Shown here piece by piece: positions 1 through 9,300 of a stretch of 64,000 nucleotides of DNA. The stretch is from Linanthus parryae. Lineage: Eukaryota > Streptophyta > Magnoliopsida > Ericales > Polemoniaceae. Within the stretch, counting starts at the first letter, position 1; each line of letters begins with the position of its first letter. The notes below the pieces were generated by a model, which did no database searches, was not told where the DNA came from, and worked only from the letters and a program-made list of their open reading frames with translations. The position numbers were made by a program, and so were the translations under genes. The stretch is taken from positions 122,648,088-122,712,087 of the forward strand of contig JALGPY010000002.1 of assembly GCA_023055425.1 (NCBI GenBank), read 5' to 3'.

Positions 1-351
1 GGGTTCCTGGTGAGGGATATCAGCTTGGCCAGGGAGGGGAGGGAATTCACTCACCTTTGGTTGGTCATGGTCCTTGAGGGGAACTTCGCACGAGAAGGAT
101 GGGAGGAAACTGGGGTGAATGGTGCGAGGTTCAGATCTGGGTTTGGAGTTTGAGCTGCTGCTGGTAGCTCCTGCTTGAGAAGTCAGTTCCTCTTCTCGAC
201 GGGGGTGTGGGTAAGGGGTTGGGGGGCCTCCAGTAACACGGTCAATAGCGGCTAGATCCACCGTAGGGTGTTTGCCGCTCGAATGTCCCCCGGACATTTC
301 TCCGGTGTCAAAGAGGGTTGTCACCAAGTCCTCAGAACATAATCGATCCAT
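1..351 (-). CDS. LINE ORF1 N-terminus, partial, runs off the left edge
   Basis: The minus strand is open from an ATG at 351 (first Met after an in-frame TGA in the UTR) to base 1, giving 117 codons with no stop. ORF1 of plant L1 elements encodes an RNA-binding protein that coats the element RNA. Alignment by eye to the complete ORF1 at 48544-50313 shows shared blocks in the same order: MSGG (here from Met codon 295-297), DRVTG followed by PPTPYPH, a block reading IHPSFL then EVPLK, and FPPLPGQ. The 18 residues before MSGG are not shared, so the ATG at 297 could be the real start. The DUF4283 and Cys/His regions would lie left of the window. It stands head-to-head with the plus-strand ORF2 that begins near 470. 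Identity as LINE ORF1 is well supported by the comparison; whether the rest is intact cannot be seen. Confidence 0.8.
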   Translation of the reverse strand, partial: MDRLCSEDLVTTLFDTGEMSGGHSSGKHPTVDLAAIDRVTGGPPTPYPHPRREEELTSQAGATSSSSNSKPRSEPRTIHPSFLPSFSCEVPLKDHDQPKVSEFPPLPGQADIPHQEP

Positions 352-469
352 GTGTTTAAAGAAAGAGAAGAGAGATCATAAGGAGATGAAGAAATAATCA
401 ACAAGAATCTCACATTCACTCAGCAGGGATCTAGGGATTTAGATCTTCATCTGAGGTTGCTAGAAAAGA
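352..469 (-). other. LINE 5' UTR, inverted, and head-to-head junction
   Basis: This stretch lies between the inverted ORF1 start (351) and the first recognisable sense ORF2 codons (470). On the minus strand it is a pyrimidine-rich leader (TCTCTCTTCTC-type runs), like the leader of LINE-B at 50314-50518. The exact breakpoint between inverted leader and sense ORF2 is somewhere around 440-470 and cannot be fixed by eye. I see no other gene here. Confidence 0.55.
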
Positions 470-1269
470 GGCAATACAAGGGGTCTTAATGACCCCATTA
501 GACATCTTGATGTTAGGAATCTAATAAAGCAGTATGAGCTATGTATGATTGGCCTTTTGGAGACTAAAGTGAAGGCTGCTAACATGATGTCTATTACAAA
601 AAGCATTTCTGGTCTTTGGCACCACTGTAGCAATATTACTAGCTTCCCCATTGCTAGAATCTTGGTTCTGTGGAACCCTCTCATTCCAATGTCACTGTCC
701 TCCAGGAGACCAAGCAGTTTCTGCATTGTAAAGTCTCTGTTGTTGGCACTGACTTGGATTTTTTTGTCACATATTGTTATGGTGCTAATGATGTTAATGA
801 CAGAAAGGAGCTGTGGAATGATCTTATGACTATCTCTCTCACAATGTCTGCTAGTGATTGGCTGGTCCAAGGAGACATCAATGCTACCAGAGTCCATTCT
901 GAGAGGATTGGGGGAAATAGAAGCTATTGTGAGGACTTCAATGATTGCTTATTTGAGTGTGAGCTTCAGGAGCTGAGAACCACTGGGACCTTCTTTACTT
1001 GGTCCAATAGACAATTCCAGAACCCTATCTCAGCCAAGCTTGATAGAGCTCTTGCTAACCTCAATTGGTACACAACTTTTCCCAATTCTTTTGCCAACAT
1101 CACTCCTAACCTTACTTCTGATCACAACCCAATCATCTTGCATATTGGGAAGGAGCTGCAAAAAGTCAACAAACCTTTTTGGTTCTTTGATATGTGGACA
1201 GGCCACTCTGATTTCAATGACACTGTTTCCAACTCGTGGAACTCCACCATCGAAGGAACTAAGCAATTC
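470..1269 (+). pseudogene. LINE-A ORF2, endonuclease part (broken)
   Basis: This is the N-terminal part of ORF2, homologous to the apurinic/apyrimidinic-type endonuclease that nicks target DNA to start target-primed reverse transcription. Visible landmarks are NTRGLNDP at about 473-496, LLETKV (catalytic Glu motif) near 557, VLWNPL, YCYGAN near 775, GDINA (usually GDFNA) near 870, KLDRA near 1036 and SDHNP near 1117. Reading starts in the frame of base 470 and moves to the frame of base 670 near 675-690, so a 1-base-type indel lies there. The ORF2 start codon is missing at the head-to-head junction. The reading frame runs into the nested insertion at 1270 and resumes after 2637. The usual catalytic His is retained in SDHNP, but the gene cannot be expressed as one protein. 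Confidence 0.9.
1256..1269. repeat. Target-site duplication, left copy, of nested element
   Basis: GAACTAAGCAATTC is identical to 2638-2651 and directly flanks the 9-T run (poly(A) on the minus strand) of the nested element. Joining across it restores the LINE-A reading frame (Lys-Gln-Phe then Ser-Leu-Phe). Confidence 0.95.
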
Positions 1270-1325
1270 TTTTTTTTTAGGTAAGATGTGAATTTTGGAT
1301 AAAACGGGAAACGTTTAGGTACAGG

Positions 1326-1351
1326 TTTACAAGGGGCATTCCCCAGGTAAA
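1326..1351 (-). other. 3'-terminal hairpin of nested element
   Basis: On the minus strand UUUAC, CU, GGGG, AAUG, CCCC, UU, GUAAA can fold as a 5-bp stem, a 2x2 internal loop, a 4-bp stem and a 4-nt loop. The same element occurs at 5453-5478 and 44838-44863. It probably serves as the recognition site for the LINE reverse transcriptase (inference). Confidence 0.75.
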
Positions 1352-2603
1352 GCTAAATCTAAGGTCAAACCTTATGACCTAATCAACCTATACAATTTTC
1401 TACTTCAACAGCATCATACAATAGAACCAAACAAGAGATAATTGTAACAAAGGAAAATTGGTTTTAAATGGCTCAGATTATAAAAATCATCATAGCCAGA
1501 CAAGATGGGACTTTTGATAGCAAACAAGCACAGGTTCCACAGTGGAAATGAAACCCCCTAGGTAACAGCTGGCTGTGACAAGCTCAAAGAAGCTACACCA
1601 TCATCATCAATTGAACGGAGGTGGAAGGGCCACGTTGCACCAACAGTGGAGCATCCATCCTCACCTCCAGTAAACAGTCTCCCCGCCGGGAATCAAACCA
1701 CCAACTCCACCGGAGAAACAGCAGGCCAGCTCCGTCGCTTCCCCATACAAACCACCAACTAAAGATCGGAATCAAACAGAGCCTATCATCGTCCCCTTCA
1801 GGACTCATCTTTGCCGGCGAGTAGTAGCTTGAAACCCAGCAGAGAGGACTTCTAGTTCTTCAGAGGGTATCCAATCTCCGAAACCAGCGTCTCTCACCGG
1901 CGAACCAGGAGATAAACGCACCGGAACACAGATCCCCAACACAGATTCTTCATCGGGCCAAACTCAACAGGACCTCACCCCCATACAAACCAATCCTTAA
2001 AATCGGGGGTCATGTAGAGAGAGCATAACAAAGATCTATGCCGGTCAATAGCTCCGACGCCGTACCCAGAGAAGATCGATCCGGAACAGAGAAACAAAGT
2101 TGCCAATCAGACCCATGGTGAAGGCACAGTGGAGCTAGAAACTTCACCGGAGAGAGTAGAGTGAATCACCACATGAATCAATGGACAAAACCGATCAATC
2201 CGAACCAAGCATCTCAGATTTTCGAGTTTAGATCCACAATCTGCAAATCGCAGAGATAAACCCCAAAGCCCGAGACCCAAGAATAAAACGGTGTGAGAAG
2301 ATAAGACTGGTGGTTAAACAATCCTTAACAATTAAAAGTTACACCCAAAAGACAAACGGACTTCTCCAGGAAGAATCCCAAATCAATCTCCGCAACTCAT
2401 GAGGCGGTGGAGAAACAAAGAAACCCACAGACAACTCTCAAAATGAGATTGAAAAACTTATTCTCTAGGAATAACAAACTGATTCATGAATACCACGAAT
2501 CAGAACAAAGCCCCCCTCCCCCTCCATCCAAAGATTGAACATGGCGAAGAGGGGGAGGAAAGCAGAGAGATTCTAGTGAGAGGTCAGAGAATTCTAGTTG
2601 GCT

Positions 2604-2636
2604 ACCAAAAGTAGTTGTTTGACCTAATGGACACCG
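2604..2636 (-). repeat. Satellite fragment at 5' end of nested element
   Basis: On the minus strand these 33 bases read as satellite from CGGTGTCCA through AGGTCAAAC to CTACTTTTGGT, with two mismatches to common monomers (CATTAGG for CACTAGG, CAACTA for CCACTA). The homology stops abruptly after TTTTGGT and ends at the target duplication on the other side, so the fragment lies within the inserted element. Confidence 0.85.
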
Positions 2637-2637
2637 T

Positions 2638-2651
2638 GAACTAAGCAATTC
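2638..2651. repeat. Target-site duplication, right copy, of nested element
   Basis: This is a second identical copy of GAACTAAGCAATTC, immediately after the satellite-derived 5' end of the nested element. LINE-A coding sequence resumes at 2652. Confidence 0.95.
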
Positions 2652-5451
2652 AGTCTCTTCAGAAAGCTGAAACTTCTCAAACAGCCTTTGAAACACCTTA
2701 ATAAGCAACATTTTAGCAACATTCAGCTGAGAAATATTAATAGCAGGGCTCAACTTGAGGACATTCAGACTCTTCTTGGTTCTGACCCCCTCAACACCAA
2801 TCTTAGACAAGAGGAGAAGTGTGCTGCCATTGAATACTACAAGCTAGCCCAAGCTGAAGAAAGTTTCTTTAGACAGCTTAGTCTTGGAGATCAAAATACA
2901 GGGTACTTCTACAGGGTTGTCAAGAGTAGAGGAGCTGCTAATAGAATTGTGGCCATCACAAATGACCAAGGAACACCTCTCACAGATCAGAAGGACATCA
3001 AAGAGGAATTTATCTCCTACTTCAAGAATCTGCTGGGTCCTAGCTCTTATCAGCACACTGTTAGCATGGAGCAGTGATGCCATTTATTAGAGAGAAGATC
3101 ACTGATACTCAGTATGAACTATTGAGTAAACCGGTCTCTGTGGAAGAAATTGAGATTGCTTTTAAGTCTCTACCCCCCCCCCCCAACAAGGCCCCTGGGC
3201 CTGATGGTTACCCATCCAGCATCTTTAAACATGCTTGGGACATTGTGAGGCAGGGCTGTATTGATGTAGTGATGGAATTTTTCTCTTCAGGTCAGATGCT
3301 CAAGTACTTCAATTCCATTGCTATTGCTTTAGTTCCTAAAGTTTCTAACCCCTCTAAGGTTGCAGACTTTAGAGCTATTACTTGTTGTAACACTATCTTT
3401 AAGGTTATCTCCAAGATTATTGCTAACAGGATTAAGGAGGTGCTTCCCCAGCTTGTGCATGCTTCCCAATATGCTTTTATCAAGGGGAGGAGTATCTCTT
3501 ATAACATATTCCTCTCCCAAGAGCTCTTGAGAAATTACCACAAGCAAAGTGATACTCCTAGATGTGCTATGAAGATTGATTTAATGAAAGCTTATGACCA
3601 TGTCAATTGGAGCTTCCTATTTACTGCTTTAGCTTATTATGGCTTCCCTGCTATTATGATAAGATGGATAAAGGAATGTGTGTGCAATGCTGCTTTTTCT
3701 ATCAGTTTTAATGGAGAGCTTGTGGGCTTCTTCAAAGGAACCTGAGGGCTTAGGCAAGGGGACCCCATGTCCCCTTACCTATTTGTCCTAGTTATGGAGG
3801 TCTTATCTGGGATTCTTCACACTCAAGCTGCTACGCCTGGATTTGGTTACCATTGGAGGTGTAAGAAAGAAAACATTGTTAATCTCTGCTTTGCTGATGA
3901 TTTAATGGTGTTTTGTAGAGGAGACACCCCTTCTGTGAGCCTTGTTAGAGATGGCATCAATATTTTCAAATATCTCTCAGGTCTCCTACCTAATGCACAC
4001 AAGAGCACTATCTATCTCTCAGGGGTCCCCCTCTCTACTCAAAATCAGATCCTTGCTTCTCTTGGCTACTCCCTTGGGACCCTCCCAGTTAGGTACATTG
4101 GAGTTCCACTCATTGCCACTAAACTCTCCTATGCTAATTGTAAAGGGATTTTGGACAGATTGCTTGGGAGGATCAAAAGTTGGACAGTGAAATATCTTTC
4201 CTATGCTGGGAGGCTGCAACTTATCAAAACCATGCTCTTCTCATTACAGGTATATTGGGCTTCTATTTTCATACTCCTTGTGAAGGTACACAATGAGATG
4301 GAGGCTTTAATGAGGAGTTTTCTTTGGTCTGGCCCTGACCTAAAGCATTATAAGGCTAAGATTGCTTCGGATAGTGTGTGCCTCCCCTACAATGAGGGTG
4401 GTCTTGGTATCAAAAGAACTCAGCAGTGGAATGAAGCAGCTATCAGCAAGCACATTTGGTCCATTTTCACTAAAACCAGAAGCTCCTACTGGGTGAAGTG
4501 GGTGCATACATACCTAATTAGAGGTAGGTCCTTCTGGAGGATTGAGTTCCCTACCAATGCCTCCTGGATCTGGACAAAGCTTATTGGACTTAAGGAAACT
4601 TTCAGACCTTATATCAAGTCCAGGGTGGGAAATGGGACTAGTACATTCTTATGGTATGACAATTGGCATCCTGGGGGTCCTATCCTCCCCAACATGAATA
4701 CTAGAATCTTGTATGAGGCTGATCTTCCTAAAGATGCCAAAGTTAGCAGTATCATCTCTAACAATGCATGGTTATGGCCCTGTCCTCAAGGGCATTACAT
4801 GAGTGAGGTCATTCACCTCACTGATCACCTTCCTAGTCCCTCACATCACCCTGATTCTGTCGTGCTGACCCATCAGGTTCTTTCACTATGTCTTCTGATT
4901 GGAACATCATAAGAGAGAAGAAAGCCCATACCAATTGGTCTCACATTTGCTGGTTTGACCTCAGAACTCCTAGAGTGTCATTCATTTTGTGGGTAGCAGT
5001 GCATGAGAGACTTAACACTTGTGATAGAATGGCTAACTGGGGTGTGCAAATAGCAGGTAATTGCCACCTCTGTGACAGATGGCCTGAGACACATTCTCAC
5101 ATCTTCTGTCTCTGTGATTTCTCCAAACAGGTTTGGTCTTTCTTTGGGTTCCAACCTTTGAGCAATTGACAGGACTGGATTCATCATCTTAGCAATTCTT
5201 GGAGCATGACCAGTGTTAGATCTAGTACTTTGAAGCTGTGTTTCTCTACTTGCATCTATTACATTTGGACAAAAAGAAATAGAAGAACTTTTCAGAGCAA
5301 GATTACCCTTGTTCTGATTATTGTAAGACAGATAGCTAGCTGTGTTAGAGCTAGATTGGTAGGGAAGAATGTATTACAACACCAAACCATCTCTAACCTT
5401 GTTAGAAATTGGAGTATTGTGTACTTGCCATCCTTCTTGGATTGGTTGTAG
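2652..5451 (+). pseudogene. LINE-A ORF2, reverse transcriptase and zinc region (broken)
   Basis: This continues LINE-A ORF2 after the nested insertion. In order: a linker with GDQNTGYF near 2890, KAPGPDG near 3188-3208 (fingers), CAMKIDLMKAYDHVNW near 3564-3610 (motif A Asp), GLRQGDPMSPYLF near 3746-3784 (motif B), FADD at 3890-3901 (catalytic motif C) and IGVPLIATKLSY near 4095. At the C terminus comes a zf-RVT-like region (4940-5130) with CHLC and THSHIFCLC. Lesions seen: about six residues lost before LSLGDQ near 2880; a frameshift near 3060-3073; TGA at 3743-3745 where LINE-B has Lys; a frameshift near 4876; TGA at 5167-5169. The frame ends at TAG 5449-5451. The catalytic residues remain, so the gene decayed after insertion and not by loss of the active site first. 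There is no RNase H domain that I can see. Confidence 0.92.
3173..3184 (+). repeat. C12 homopolymer in ORF2
   Basis: Twelve consecutive C residues encode Leu-Pro-Pro-Pro-Pro just before NKAPGPDG, where LINE-B has Leu-Pro-Ser. It adds codons in frame, probably by slippage. It is also a place where sequencing error is likely. Confidence 0.9.
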
Positions 5452-5530
5452 CTTTACCTGGGGAATGCCCCTTGTAAACCTGTAATACTTTCTGTCCTTC
5501 TATTTATATTGACATTTACCCCAAAAAAAA
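5452..5530 (+). other. LINE-A 3' UTR, hairpin and poly(A)
   Basis: This short 79-base 3' UTR starts directly after the ORF2 stop. The hairpin is at 5453-5478: TTTAC, CT, GGGG, AATG, CCCC, TT, GTAAA. A pyrimidine-rich spacer follows, and eight A residues at 5523-5530 abut satellite DNA. Confidence 0.88.
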
Positions 5531-5764
5531 GTCAAAGGTTATTCTCAAATTATTAACGTTGCGGTGTCCACTATCTTAAACCACTACTTTTGGTCAAATA
5601 TAGTCATCGATTAACTCTAAAAATAAAAGGTTAATCTCAAAATTTTACTGCTGCGATGTCCACTAGCTAAAACCACTACTATTGGTCAAATAAAGTCATC
5701 GACCAACTCTAAAGTCAAAGGTTAATCTCAATTTTGTAACGTTGCGGTGTCCACTAGCTCAAAC

Positions 5765-8170
5765 CACTACTTTTGGTCAAATAAAGTCATCGACCAACTC
5801 TAATGTCAAAGGTTAATCTCAATTTTGTAACGTTGCGGTGTCCACTAGTTCAAACCACTTGTTTTGGTCAAATAAAGTCATCAACCAATTCTAAAGTCAA
5901 AGGTTAATCTCAAATTTTTAATGTTGTGGTGTCCACTAGGTCAAACCACTACTTTTGGTCAAATAAAATCATCGACCAACTCTAAAGTCAAAGGTTAATC
6001 TCAAATTTTTAACATTGCGGTGTCCACTAGCTCAAACCACTACTTTTGGTCAATTAAAGTAACCGATTAACTCTAAAAATAAAAAGTTTACCTCAAATTT
6101 TTAACGTTGCGGTGTCCACTAGCTAAAACCTACTTTTGGTCACATAAAGTCATCGATTAACTCCAAAAATAAAAGGTTAATCTCAATTTTTTACTGTTGC
6201 GGTGTCCACTAGCTCAAACCACTACTTTTGGTCAAATAAAGTCATCGACCAACTCTAAAGTCAAATGTTAATCTCAATTTTGTAACGTTGCGGTGTCCAC
6301 TAGCTCAATCCACTAGTTCTGGTCAAATAAAGTCATCGACTAACTCTAAAGTCAAAGGTTGATCTATATTTTGTAACGTTGCACTGTCCACAAGTTCAAA
6401 CCACTACTTTTGATCAAATAAAGTCATCAACAAACTCTAAAGTCAAAGTTAATCTCAAATTTTTAACATTGCGGTGTCCACTATCTCAAACCATTACCTT
6501 TGGTCCAATAAAGTCATCGACCAAATCTAAAGACAAAGGTTAATCTCAATTTTTTATTGTTGCGGTGTCCACTAGCTCAAACCACTACTTTTGGTCAAAT
6601 AAAGTCATCGACCAAGTCTAAAGTTAAAGGTTAATCTCAAATTTTTAATATTGCGGTGTCCACTAGCTCAAACCACTGATTTTGGTCAAATAAAGTCATC
6701 AACCAATTCTAAAGTCAAAGGTTAATCTCAAATTTTTAACGTTGCGGTGTCCACTAGGTCAAACCACTACTTTTGGTCAAATAAACTCATCGACCAACTC
6801 TAAAGTTAAAGGTTAATCTCAAATTTTTAACATTGCGGTGTCCACTAGCTCAAACCACTACTTTTGGTCAAATAAAGTCATCGACCAACTCTAAAGTCAA
6901 AGTTTAATATAAAATTTTTAACGATGCGGTGTCCACTAGCTTAAACCACTACTTTTGGTCAAATAAAGTCATCGATTAACTCTAAAATAAAAGGTTAATC
7001 TCAAATTTTAAACGTTGCGGTGTCCACTAGCTTAAACCACTAGTTTTGGTCAAATAAAGTCATCGATTAACTCTAAAAGTAAAAGGTTAATCTCAAATTT
7101 TTACGGTTTCGGTGTCCACTAGCTCAAACCACTACTTTTGGTCGAATAAAGTCATCGACCAACTCTAAAGTCAATGGTAAATCTCAAACTTTTAACATTG
7201 AGGTCTCCAGTAGCTTGGACCACTAATTTCGGCCAAATAAAGTCATCGACCAAATCTAAAGTCCAAGTTTAATCTCAAATTTTAAGCATTGTGGTGTCCA
7301 CTAGCTCAAACCACTACTTTTAATCAAATAAATTCATCGACCAACTCTGAAGTCAAAAGTTAATCTCAAATTTTTAACCTTGCGGCGTCCAGTAGTTCAA
7401 ACCACTTCTTTTGGTCAAATAAAGTCATCGACCAACTCTAAAGTCAAAGGTTAATCTCAATTTTGTAACGTTGCGGTGTCCACTAGTTCAAACCACTACT
7501 TTTGGTCAGATAAAGTCATCAACCAATTCTAAAGTCAAAGGTTAATCTCAAATTTTTAATGGTGCGGTGTCCACTAGGTCAAACCACTACTTTTGGTCAA
7601 ATAAAATCATCGACCAACTCTAAAGTCAAAGGTTAATCTCAAATTTTTAACATTGCGGTGTCCACTAGCTCAAACCACTACTTTTGGTCAAATAAAGTAA
7701 CCGATTAACTCTAAAAGTAAAAAGTTTACCTCAAATTTTTAACGTTGCGGTGTCCACTAGCTAAAACTACTTTTGGTCACATAAAGTCATCGATTAACTC
7801 CAAAAATAAAAGGTTAATCTCAATTTTTTACTGTTGCGGTGTCCACTAGTTCAAACAACTATTTTTGGTCAAATAAAGTCAACGACCAACTCTAAAGACA
7901 AATGTTAATCTCAATTTTGTAACGTTGCGGTGTCCACGAGCTCAAACCACTAGTTCTGGTCAAATAAAGTCATCGACCAACTCTAAAGTCAAAGGTTGAT
8001 CTATATTTTGTAACGTTGCGGTGTCCACAAGTTCAAACCACTACTTTTGGTCAAACAAAGTCATCAACCAACTCTAAAGTCAAAGTTAATCTCAAATTTT
8101 TAACGTTGCGGTGTCCACTAGGTCAAACCACTACTTTTGGTCAAATAAACTCATCGACCAACTCTAAAGT
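5765..8170 (+). repeat. Satellite block III, copy 1
   Basis: About 2.4 kb that matches 19495-21900 at a constant offset of 13,730-13,731 bases. Shared private variants include GTTGCACTGT (6381), AATTTCGGCC in the GGTCTCCAGTAGCTTGG monomer (near 7225), AATTCATCGACC (near 7330) and GTCCAGTAGTTC (near 7388). These are absent or rare elsewhere in the array. Confidence 0.85.
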
Positions 8171-9300
8171 TAAAGGTTAATCTTAAATTTTTAACATTGC
8201 GGTGTCCACTAGCTCAAACCACTACTTTTGGTCAAATAAAGTCATCGACCAACTCTAAAGTCAAAGTTTAATATAAATTTTTTAACGATGCGGTGTCCAC
8301 TAGCTTAAACCATTACTTTTGGTCAAATAAAGTCATCGATTAACTCTAAAATAAAAGGTTAATCTCAAATTTTAAACGTTGCGGAGTCCACTAGCTTAAA
8401 CCACTAGTTTTGGTCAAATAAAGTCATCGATTAACTCTAAAAGTAAAAGGTTAATCTCAAATTTTTACTGTTTCGGTGTCCACTAGCTCAAACCACTACT
8501 TTTGGTCAAATAAAGTCATCGACCAACTCTAAAGTCAATGGTAAATCTCAAACTTTTAACATTGAGGTCTCCAGTAGCTTGGACCACTAATTTTGGCCAA
8601 ATAAAGTCATCGACCAAATCTAAAGTCCAAGTTTAATCTCAACTTTTAAGCATTGTGGTGTCCACTAGCTCAAACCACTACTTTTAATCAAATAAAGTCA
8701 TCGACCAACTCTGAAGTCAAAAGTTAATCTCAAATTTTTAACCTTGCGGCGTCCACTAGTTCAAACCACTTCTTTTGGTCAAATAAAGTCATCGACCAAC
8801 TCTAAAGTCAAAGGTTAATCTCAATTTCGTAACGTTGCGGTGTCCACTAGTTCAAACCACTACTTTTGGTCAGATAAAGTCATCAACCAATTCTAAAGTC
8901 AAAGGTTAATCTCAAATTTTTAATGTTGCGGTGTCCACTAGGTCAAACCACTACTTTTGGTCAAATAAAATCATCGACCAACTCTAAAGTCAAAGGTTAA
9001 TCTCAAATTTTTAACATTGCGGTGTCCACTAGCTCAAACCACTACTTTTGGTCAATTAAAGTAACCGATTAACTCTAAAAGTAAAAACTTTACCTCAAAT
9101 TTTTAACGTTGCGGTGTCCACTAGCTAAAACTACTTTTGGTCACATAAAGTCATCGATTAACTCCAAAAATAAAAGGTTAATCTCAATTTTTTACTGTTG
9201 CGGTGTCCACTAGTTCAAACAACTATTTTTGGTCAAATAAAGTCAACGACCAACTCTAAAGACAAATGTTAATCTCAATTTTGTAACGTTGCGGTGTCCA

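Larger units (their letters stand above)
1270..2637 (-). mobile_element. Nested retroelement without ORFs, LINE-type 3' end
   Basis: This 1,368-bp insertion is flanked by perfect 14-bp direct repeats. On the minus strand it ends in nine A residues (1270-1278) and carries the same 26-nt 3' hairpin as the two LINEs (1326-1351). No endonuclease or reverse transcriptase is recognisable, and the short ORFs in it look like chance or cross the insertion boundary. The body resembles a plant 5' leader rich in CTCTC runs. Its first 33 bases on the minus strand are satellite sequence. The best reading is a non-autonomous element mobilised in trans by the LINE machinery, either a large SINE-like element or a LINE deletion derivative. 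An alternative is a processed transcript that acquired a LINE 3' end. Mobilisation by reverse transcription is well supported by poly(A) plus duplication; the family name is not known. Confidence 0.87.
470..5530 (+). mobile_element. LINE-A: decayed L1-type retrotransposon, sense part
   Basis: This non-LTR retrotransposon has ORF2 endonuclease, reverse transcriptase and C-terminal zinc region in order, a 3' hairpin and an 8-base A tail ending at 5530. Satellite sequence starts at 5531, so the element sits in the satellite. The sense part begins about six codons inside ORF2 (compare LINE-B, where the block NTRGLNDP starts at codon 7). The upstream piece, 1-469, is the 5' end of the same type of element in inverted orientation. 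The copy is old: at least three frameshifts, two in-frame stops, a small in-frame deletion and a nested insertion at 1270-2637. Its left target duplication lies outside the window. Confidence 0.93.

Noticed and set aside
1593..1808. 71-codon minus-strand frame in the nested element
   Set aside because: Its composition is odd (many Trp) and it has no recognisable domain; a chance frame in leader-like sequence is more likely.
2484..2810. 108-codon minus-strand frame
   Set aside because: It crosses the boundary of the nested insertion and runs antisense into LINE-A ORF2, so it is a chance frame.
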